A stretch of 59,181 nt of DNA from Akkermansiaceae bacterium (GTDB lineage Bacteria > Verrucomicrobiota > Verrucomicrobiia > Verrucomicrobiales > Akkermansiaceae), in the NCBI GenBank assembly GCA_903934285.1, contig CAIZNN010000063.1, positions 1 to 59,181 on the forward strand, read 5' to 3'. The notes below the pieces were generated by a model. That model saw nothing but the letters and a program-made list of their open reading frames with translations. It searched no databases and was not told the origin of the DNA. This document shows, piece after piece, positions 1 through 7,600 of this stretch (the first letter of the stretch is position 1; each line of letters starts with the position of its first letter). The translations under genes were made by a program, and so were the position numbers.

Positions 1-102
<102 letters not shown>

Positions 103-517
103 CCGCCTGGTCCGTCACGTCGACCGTGGTGGAAGGGGGGCCTCCTGCCAGTCAAGCCCGCCGTTCACCCGAGTTGGCGTCCCCGGCGGTGCCAACCCGC
201 CCGGCCACGAAGACGAGGTGGCGCCTCACCGTCACCGTGAATCCCAACGGACCCAGGCTGCCAACCCACACCCCGCCTGGTCTGAGGCGCCGCCTCGTTA
301 GAGCCCTCGAATCGCTGAAGTCGACTATTTCGAGCCGACTTTTTCAGGCTGCCTGGTCGTTGATATACTGACCAGTCATTGGTTTGGACGACACGTCGAG
401 GATCTAGCATATACGGGCGAAGAGAACCACTGATCACACTGAGAATCACTGAATTCACTGCAAGATCCCAAGAAATACCACCGCCTCTGCGCGGCAGGTC
501 GGAGCGCTATCGCCAAC
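103..517. other. Intergenic stretch without a recognisable gene
   Basis: I see no credible coding region here; the short open frames have low-complexity, non-conserved translations. It contains the dispersed ACCACTGAT motif at 426-460 and runs into the IS30 relic. Confidence 0.5.
426..460 (+). repeat. Dispersed ACCACTGAT-type repeat, copy 1
   Basis: ACCACTGAT at 426-434 is followed by further CACTGA-like words at irregular spacings of about 8-11 bp. Related copies lie at 21632-21695 and 34529-34552. Unlike those, this copy has no clear inverted partner. Confidence 0.5.
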
Positions 518-838
518 ATGAGGCAAGCCGGAAAGAACCAAATCGAGCTTGCGCGGGCCATCGGGTCCAGCCAGGCAACCATTAGCAAGGAACTCTCGCG
601 CATCCGCGGCCAACGCGGCTATCGGCCCGCCCAGGCCGACCGACTTGCGGCGGAACTGAAGAGCCAGAAAAGGACGCGGCCGAAGGTGATGGTCGGCATC
701 ATCAAGGACGAGGTCGAGGCGCGGTTGCGCATCAAGCACAGCCCGGATCAGATCAGCAATCCCCTTGTCCTAAAGCGCCTGAGGATCAACAGCATCACCT
801 ACGACAACGGTCTCCTTGACTACCTGCGGACGTCATGA
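518..838 (+). pseudogene. IS30-family transposase relic with internal deletion
   Basis: The 106-residue frame starts with the helix-turn-helix typical of IS30 transposases (QIELARAIGSSQATISKELS, residues about 8-27). It then runs through RGYRPAQAD and jumps directly to LKRLRINSITYDNG, which resembles the region around the second catalytic Asp of the DDE core. Complete IS30 transposases are about 320-380 residues, so most of the DDE domain is gone and the frame stops soon after. The open frame extends a few codons upstream of the ATG with transposase-like sequence (KKYHRLCAAGRSAIANMRQ), so the original N-terminus is also lost. Not functional. Confidence 0.75.
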
Positions 839-1108
839 GCGCCCCCCAGGCGGCCTTCGCGGACCTGCAAAATTCCACTCCAGGGCTCGCTCCGCCCGCC
901 CTTCCGTTCCATCCCGCAGGTCCGCGGAGGGTTTAACTAAACAATGCACCAAACCAGACGAGACCACCCCTCCCATAGATATTCGCTAACAACCTGAAAC
1001 CGCCCTTTGCGCCTTTCCTCCTTTGCACCAGAAAATTCTTACCCTGGTTGAGTGGATTGGCAGTGAGGCAGGCCGCAGTCAAAGGCGACGGGGTGTAAAG
1101 ATTGCCTC
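839..1108. other. Non-coding region carrying an interrupted palindrome
   Basis: No gene is seen. A 15-bp inverted repeat with one mismatch (854-868 and 916-930, core CGCGGACCTGC / GCAGGTCCGCG) encloses 47 bp and could form a hairpin or be the end of a small non-autonomous element. Confidence 0.6.
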
Positions 1109-1356
1109 GCGCAAAGGCGTAAAGGCGCAAAGGCGCAAAGGCGTAAAGGCGCAAAGGCGCAAAGGCGCAAAGGCGCAAAGGCGCAAAGGCGCAAAGGCGC
1201 AAAGGCGCAAAGGCGCAAAGGCGCAAAGGCGCAAAAGCACAAAGGCACAAAGGCACAAAGGCACAAAGGCGCAAAGGCGCAAAGGCGCAAAGGCGCAAAG
1301 GCACAAAGGCGCAAAGGCACAAAGGCGCAAAGGCGCAAAGGCGCAAAGGCGCAAAG
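1109..1356. repeat. Octamer tandem array, 31 copies
   Basis: Thirty-one consecutive 8-bp units of consensus GCGCAAAG, with scattered variants GCGTAAAG, GCACAAAG and GCGCAAAA, fill 248 bp exactly. Because 8 is not a multiple of 3, every frame on both strands stays open, giving spurious repetitive translations (LCAFAPLR on the minus strand, KAQRRKGA on the plus). I regard it as a non-coding microsatellite-like array. Confidence 0.95.
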
Positions 1357-1493
1357 AAAGATGAGACTCATGGTGAATCCGCAGACTCTTGATCCCTTGG
1401 TGACTTCCGAGCCGCCTCAACGAGCCGAATCCGGCCGTTCTGCCTCGCGCCGCAACCCTGTTTTCCCATTGGATCTCCACAGCTGGCTCCGCT

Positions 1494-1541
1494 CGGTTAG
1501 GACATCCTGCTGGCCGATCGGACTCCAGAATGTCCTAACCG
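1494..1541. repeat. Perfect 12-bp inverted repeat, 24-nt spacer
   Basis: CGGTTAGGACAT (1494-1505) is exactly complementary to ATGTCCTAACCG (1530-1541), and a minor CTGG/CCAG pairing lies inside the loop. It sits at the truncated end of the istA relic, so it may be a terminus of a small element or the target of a transposase. Confidence 0.7.
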
Positions 1542-2298
1542 GGCGGTCGATTCATTCCCCGGGAAGTTGCTGCCGCCAGTCGGGACTGGGATGGTTCGGC
1601 GCGGTGGTCATGTGACAGATCTGCTTCTGGCGGCAGATCGCCGCAGGTGAACTCCACGTAGGTCATGCGGCTGTGGCAGAGGACCATGACGCAGAAGGAT
1701 AGGCGGCAGCGCGTGTGGCCCGGCACGATGGTGTCGGCGCAGCCCCAGTCCACTTGTGCGGCCTCGCCGGGAACGAAGGCGAGGCTGAGGGAGGCGGGAT
1801 GGCGCACCGGGCCTACGGCTCGCACCGGGCGTACGGCCCGCACCCAGGCCGTCCCGACGCTGAAGCCGCCGGTGTAGCCCTCCTCGCCGCGCAGGCGCTG
1901 ATAGATCCGGGTGGCGCGGTACGGGTGGCGCGGTACGGGTGGCGCGGTACGGGTGGCGCGGTACGGGTGGCGCGGTACGGGTGATGCTCAGGCGAGCGGG
2001 TGATGGCGGGCTTGAAGAGGTCGAGCTTGCTGGCGGGCTTGATGCCGCGGCGGCGGGCGAAAGTGGCCAGGTTCGCGTATTTTGCCGCCGTTTGCGGGCG
2101 AATCCCCAGTTCGCTGGCGATCTGATTGGAGCTCAGGCCGCGCTGCTGAGGCAAAAGGCGGCTCTGGCAATAGGTTTGGCAATAGATCAATTCGGCACCT
2201 CCATCGTCGCACGGAAGATCTCGCCGAAGGAGCGGACCGCTGAACAGGCGGGGCACGTGCCGCAGGCGTTCGGGGCGCCGGAGTGTTTTCGTTTCCAT
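1535..2298 (-). pseudogene. istA: IS21-family transposase IstA relic
   Basis: Read on the minus strand, the N-terminal part has the IstA helix-turn-helix (RGLSSNQIASELGIRPQTAA) followed by YANLATFARRRGIKP. The downstream part, in another frame, has the start of the catalytic domain (VPGEAAQVDWGCADT...) with its first catalytic Asp in QVDWG, then MTYVEFT. The two parts are separated by a 14-bp tandem expansion that breaks the frame, and the gene stops before the remaining DDE residues. Full-length IstA is about 400-500 residues and is followed by istB, which is absent here. Confidence 0.8.
1908..1977. repeat. 14-bp tandem repeat inside the istA relic
   Basis: Five perfect head-to-tail copies of CGGGTGGCGCGGTA, followed by a partial copy. 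The unit overlaps the codons that normally encode an IstA motif resembling YSATRIYQRL, so a local slippage expansion has destroyed the reading frame. Confidence 0.9.
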
Positions 2299-3192
2299 GG
2301 TTTGGACGGGCGGGACCCCTGGGCGCCATGCGCAGGATGTGCCCGCCGCGCCTCAACAACAACCGGGCGCTCAAGGCGATGTCATCTTGTTTCTCATGGC
2401 CGGTCATAATGGAGATTAGTCCCGCCAATAGGGCGGGTTGCGGGGATCGGCAGTGTGTGTGTGTTTTGCAACGGAGGCACTTGAAGGTGGTTGGGATTGG
2501 CATCGGCCGACATGGGGCAAGCCGCCAAGGCCGCACGCGCCAGCCCCACGGCAGAGAAGAAGATCCCGCCCCACCCCACCCACCGGAAGAAGCCCCAGAA
2601 GCAGACGCAGCCCGAAGGGTTTAGTTAGAAGACCTTGAAGAAGACACATCGCAAGCGCCATGCGCCTTTCAAGCCGCCCCATTCATGCGCTTGTCAAATC
2701 GCCGCGCACAAATATTGGTGTGACCAACCCTCTGAAGTCCATCCTCCAGACTCCACAGTATGTATCGACGGGGTAGCTGTATAGTTCGCGTCCGCCGGGA
2801 TGGGCGGGAGTGTTATGGGTGGCGGTCACCACACTTGCTTGGAGCGGGCGGATTTGCCTGTTAGGCCGTCTGTCCCGCCCCCCCCCCGGCGCGCCGTTTG
2901 CCATCCCCCGTCCTGCGTCCGTCCGGCGGGATTCCGCCGCGTCGATATCGGGGCAACTCACACCTTGGAAGGGTATAATAGCATTCATAAACCGTTAATC
3001 ATCAACGCACCGTGCATGAAGCGTCGGGCTTTCTGTCGCTTGCGCGTCGCGCCCGCTTACACTTCCGGATGAATCGCGACAACTGCCACTGGTGGCCAAA
3101 ATCTGTCGCGGAGAATTGCGTGGCCACAAACTGGTGAATATCAAGAGTTTAACCACGTGGATGCAGACACAACCATTCGTCATCGAGACCTC
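2299..3192. other. Non-coding region between the IS relics and the VPDSG-CTERM gene
   Basis: No intact gene was recognised. On the minus strand around 2420-2490 there is a short FKCLRCK-type cysteine motif that may be the remnant of a small zinc-ribbon ORF often found near transposons (low confidence). The rest is C-rich and without conserved translation. Confidence 0.45.
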
Positions 3193-3208
3193 TGGCATGA
3201 TTTCTGCT
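3193..3208 (+). promoter_or_regulatory. Sigma-54-like -24/-12 promoter
   Basis: TGGCAT-GATTT-CTGCT matches the RpoN consensus (TGGCAC-N5-TTGCW) with two mismatches, and the GG and GC dinucleotides are correctly spaced. A start about 12 nt downstream of the GC would give a leader of roughly 25 nt before the ATG at 3243. No activator-binding palindrome was identified. Confidence 0.5.
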
Positions 3209-3242
3209 CGTTTAGTTATCGCAACATAACCAAAACCAAATC

Positions 3243-3950
3243 ATGAAAAAACAACTGATTAATCCACTGCTGGGAGCGAGCGCATTCGCGGCAATGATCT
3301 TCGCAGCAACACCACAGGCACAGGCGATCACAATCACCTATGATCTTAGCTATGAATTCAGCGGCGGGCAGGCCCCCGTTGGTCCGCCGACTTGGGTACA
3401 AGTTATGATCACAGACAGCGGGGTCGGGAGCGTGACGTTACAGTTCAATAACGTTGGCCTTACCCTCAACGAAAATGTTGTTTGGGCGGGCGTGAATCTG
3501 GCGGATGCATACCGGGGCGCGCTGCTATTCTCCCCGGTTACCAAATCCGGGGTGTTCGATGCGCCGATCATAGATCAGCAAACAGGAAGTCAGACTTCCG
3601 GCGCGGGCACCTACAAAGCCGATGGCGACGGCTACTTTGACGTTGCGTTCAGTTTTGCCGTTGGTGGCCGCGCGAATGAGGGTTTTGGTAGTGGCGAGAC
3701 TGCCACATTCACCATCACTTCGACTGTCGGGGGGCTTGATGCTTCTGATTTCGACCTGACGAGTGCTACCGGGGGAGCCAACGGTGTATGGCTGGCAGCT
3801 GCACATGTTCAAAACACGACTGGAGCGGGCGCTGGGGGGAGCGGTTGGATTGGTGCCACCACGGTTCCGGACGGTGGTTCCACAATCGCGCTGCTAGGGT
3901 CTGCTATGTTAGGAGCTGGCCTTCTGCGCCGCAGGTTAGGCAAAGCCTGA
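3243..3950 (+). CDS. Secreted VPDSG-CTERM sorting-domain protein
   Basis: A 235-residue exported protein. Residues 1-28 are a signal peptide (MKKQL, hydrophobic core, cleavage after QAQA). The body is rich in beta-structure and Gly/Thr/Ser and has no catalytic motif I recognise. The end carries a tripartite sorting tail: VPDGGST, a hydrophobic segment IALLGSAMLGAGLL, then the basic cluster RRRLGKA. This is the verrucomicrobial VPDSG form of PEP-CTERM, which is processed by an exosortase and normally linked to exopolysaccharide or surface display. Serine is replaced by Gly in the VPDSG core, a common variant. The gene is monocistronic, with a sigma-54-like promoter upstream; no exosortase gene is in this window. 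The molecular role of the mature protein is unknown. Confidence 0.85.
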   Translation: MKKQLINPLLGASAFAAMIFAATPQAQAITITYDLSYEFSGGQAPVGPPTWVQVMITDSGVGSVTLQFNNVGLTLNENVVWAGVNLADAYRGALLFSPVTKSGVFDAPIIDQQTGSQTSGAGTYKADGDGYFDVAFSFAVGGRANEGFGSGETATFTITSTVGGLDASDFDLTSATGGANGVWLAAAHVQNTTGAGAGGSGWIGATTVPDGGSTIALLGSAMLGAGLLRRRLGKA

Positions 3951-4695
3951 ACCACAATATCTGTTGGCACATGCCATGGTGGCGGCCCTGCGGGGACCCT
4001 GCCCGGGCTTGTGAAATGGTGGGTTTCTCCAAGCTATATCTGCGCTGCGGATGTTGCCGGGCAAGTGAGATGCCGAATTTCAGACTCACCGCCAGCGAGA
4101 TCAGCCCCGCAAGCACCAGTTAACATTCCGTGTTCCGACCGCGCCATCGTCGCGTCAGGAAAAAGCCGGATTTTCTTCAGAATTCGCCCATGTCCAGAGT
4201 ATCGCACCTTAGGTGGGTGCGAATGGCCGCCAGGCCACCTCACCCCGCACGTAGTCTGCCAAACGCCGCATGAACGCCCCTCGGACACGCTTGGGGCGCA
4301 ACCCATCAAGGCGACACGAACCGCCGGCTTGTTCACTGGCGCCGGCCACCTCCGGCGGCTTTTGAATCGCATTCCCGGTGGCCGCTGCCTGTGCCACCCT
4401 CCCCCTGCCGCCGCTCGTGCAAGTCGATATTGACTCGGTCACCACGCTCCATTGCCCATCGGGGGGGGGGGCACCACCATCGCTTGGTGTAGCCACTGCG
4501 TGGCCGCACTTCGGGGACCGCCTGAATTAATCCCCCGATCAGGAAAGATTGGAGCGCCGCGGGAAGTAATCCATCTGGCGAGGTTTCGCCTCGGACCCAA
4601 GACGACAAGACCCGAGGCGGAGGATCCTGCCTAACAACACAGTGCCGGTTTCGAGGATTCCGGGCGCCATGCCCTATCAAGACATCAAATCCCCC
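3951..4695. other. 745-bp intergenic region, no gene recognised
   Basis: No frame here has a convincing start, conserved motif or family-like translation. It contains a run of G at about 4459-4469. The leader for the following esterase/GH106 gene must lie near its right end, but no clear promoter stands out. Confidence 0.5.
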
Positions 4696-7600
4696 ATGCT
4701 CACCAAATTATGCTTACTCGCCTTGGTTGCGTCCAATCTGCTGCGCGCTGCCGCAGAATCCCTGCCGCCGCTGATAGATGGCAAGCCGCCGCAAACCTTC
4801 GAGGCGCTGTGGGCCGGGTACGACCCGCGCACAGAACCCTTGCAAACCGAGGTCTTGAAAGAGTGGGAGGAAGACGGGGTGGTGCTGCGCGTCGTCCGCT
4901 ATCAGATCGGGGTGTTCAAGGGCCAAAAAACCATGATGGCCGCCGTCTACGGCTTCCCCAAAGGCGGCCGCCAACTGCCGGGCTTGGTCCAGATCCATGG
5001 CGGCGGGCAGTTCGCAGATTATAAAGCCGCGCTCACCAATGCCAAACGCGGCTATGCCACCATCTCGCTCGCCTGGGCGGGCCGCATCAGTGCCCCCGGA
5101 TACGCAGTCAACAGTGATATAGTCAACCTCTTCATCGAAGGCAAAACCGACGACCCCGCCTACAAGGTGACCACCGACTGGCACGGCTTCAATGGCTATC
5201 ATGCCGTGGAACGCAAGAACCGGGCCCCCGCGGTTTTCCCCGAATGGAAACTCGATGAAGTCGCCGACTCGCCGCGTAACTCGACCTGGTTCATGTGGGA
5301 AATTGGCGCCCGCCGGGCGTTGACCTTTCTGGAACAGCAACCCGAAGTGAACCCGGCGAAGCTCGGCGTTTACGGTCACTCGATGGGCGGCAAGCTCACC
5401 GTCATGACTGCCGCCGCGGACCCCCGGGTGAAAGCCGCCGCCCCATCGTGCGGCGGGGTCAGCGCCCGACCGGCCCCCGGCATCGCTGCCGCGCCAATCG
5501 ATGACGGCATCTCCCTTGCCCAGATCACCTGCCCGATCATCTTCCTCAATCCGGCCAATGATTTCCACGCCCAAATCGATGACCTGCAAACGGCGCTAAC
5601 CGAAATCCACAGCCATGATTGGCGGGTCACCTGCTCGGCCCACGGCAACCACCAGGATCTGGCGGAATTCGAGGTCGCCACCCAACTTTGGTTCGACCAA
5701 TGGCTGCTAGGAACCTTCCAATTTCCCATGACTCCCGCCGCAGCGCTGGAATTGAAGACGGCCAACGCCGTGCCCTGCTTCACGGTCACCCCGGATGCTT
5801 CGAGGGACATTCATGCGGTGGATATCTATTATTCCCAGCAAGGCCGGACGGTGGGAACGAAGGCCGGCATGTTCCAAACGATGAACCGGTTCTGGCATCG
5901 CGCCAAAGCGACCCGCACCGACGCGACCTGGACGGCGGAGTTGCCCTTATTGACCATCGACAAACCCTTGTGGGTCTACGCGAATGTGCTTTATGCCTTG
6001 GACCAACCGGTCACGGGCGCGGGTTATTATTACGGAAAATATACAGCCCAGGCGTTTAATCTTTCGTCGCGTGTGACGATTGTTTCCCCCGCTGAGTTAA
6101 AAGCCGCCGGAGTCCGGCCGACGGCCAAACCATCCCTGGTCATCGAAGCCTTCGACGCCGGGTGGGAAAAAGAATGGTTCACTTATGATATGTCCAAGTG
6201 GGCCCGTTCCACTCACAAGCTCTATGATCCCCAATGGCCGGCACCGGAGGGCGCCCTGCTTGCGCTGGAGGTCCGCAGCACCCGGCCTAACAAACTGGTG
6301 GTGGGCTTGGATGATCACGCCGCCGAGGTGGCGCTCGCGGGCGGCAGCGCGTGGCAACGGGTCGAGCTATCCCCCGCTGAGTTCCGCAGCGCCAAAGGAC
6401 CGCCCCTGCCGGATTGGAAAGGCATCACAACCCTGCGCCTGGGCCCGCAGGAAACCCTCAAGGCCACGGTCGAGGGCTTGGATAAGGAAGTGAAATTCGG
6501 CGCCGAGTGGCAGGGCGCGCGCCCGGAGTTCAAGAACCTGCGGTGGCTCGAGACCAAATCGCTGACCAAGAACGAAGTATCCGAGGTGCCGGCCACGGCT
6601 GTGCCCCTCGATTTCAGTGATCCGGCGCAATCCGTGCAGGCCCCTGCAGCTGCCGCGGGCTTCCCGAGGCGGGATGGGAGTCTGGACGTTCTCCCCGGAT
6701 TCAAAACACCGCCCGTAGGCTATGGCGAAGTGCCATACTGGTGGTGGACGGGTGGCGATCTGGACGCTGACCGGATGATCTGGCAGTTGCAAGAACTGCA
6801 TAAGAAGGGGATCAGCGGGGTCCAGGTCAACTATTCCCATCATGACTCCGGCGGATGGATGACCGATCAGGACGAGCCTGCAATATTCACCGATGAATGG
6901 TGGAAGGTCTATTCAAAGGTGTCGGATGCCTGTGCCAAAATGGACATGGGCATCGGCATGAGCACCTACACCATCGACTGGCCAAACGGCGCACATAACT
7001 TGTTCTATGAACTATTTTACCGCAAGCCCGAGCTCAATGCGATCCAGCTTGAGACAGGAAAGCGACAGCGTGTGAATGGCGGTGCCGTGTTGAAGCTTGA
7101 TATCGCGCCGGGGCAATTTGCCGTGCGGGCATATCCTGTCAAGGAGGGGAAACCTCAGCGTGGCGGCGTTGATCTGACGCCGTTTGCCAAGGATGGAAAA
7201 TTGGATTGGAATGTGCCTGATGGTGAGTGGGAGATCTGGACATTCCACACCACCCGCAAGGCCGGGTCGTTCAATCCACTCATGGCAGGATCGGGAGCGA
7301 CGGTTATCAAGGGATTCTTCCAGCCATTCCAGGACCACAACCGGGGCAACTCAGCCAAAGGCTTGAACTATTTCTTTAACGACGAATTGCAGATAGGCGT
7401 GGGCAAGTTTGCCTGGAACCCTGACTTTGCGGCGGAATTCCGCGCCCGCAAGGGGTATGACCTAATGGAGGTGCTGCCTGCCATGTGGAGCGATATGGGA
7501 GACATGACTCCCAAGGTCAGGATGGATTATGCCGATGTGCGCATGGCTCTGATGGAGGAACGCTATTTCCAGCCGATCTATGCCTGGCATGTCTCACGCG

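Noticed and set aside
1109-1356. Possible CRISPR array
   Set aside because: The units are 8 bp and contiguous, without spacers, and no cas genes are present.
933-1480. Long repetitive open frames over the octamer array (LCAFAPLR-type on minus, KAQRRKGA-type on plus)
   Set aside because: They exist only because an 8-bp unit without stop codons leaves all frames open; there is no start context or homology.
4011-4496. Open frames in the 745-bp gap before the esterase/GH106 gene, possibly a transposase piece
   Set aside because: No recognisable motif in any frame, and the frames overlap on both strands.
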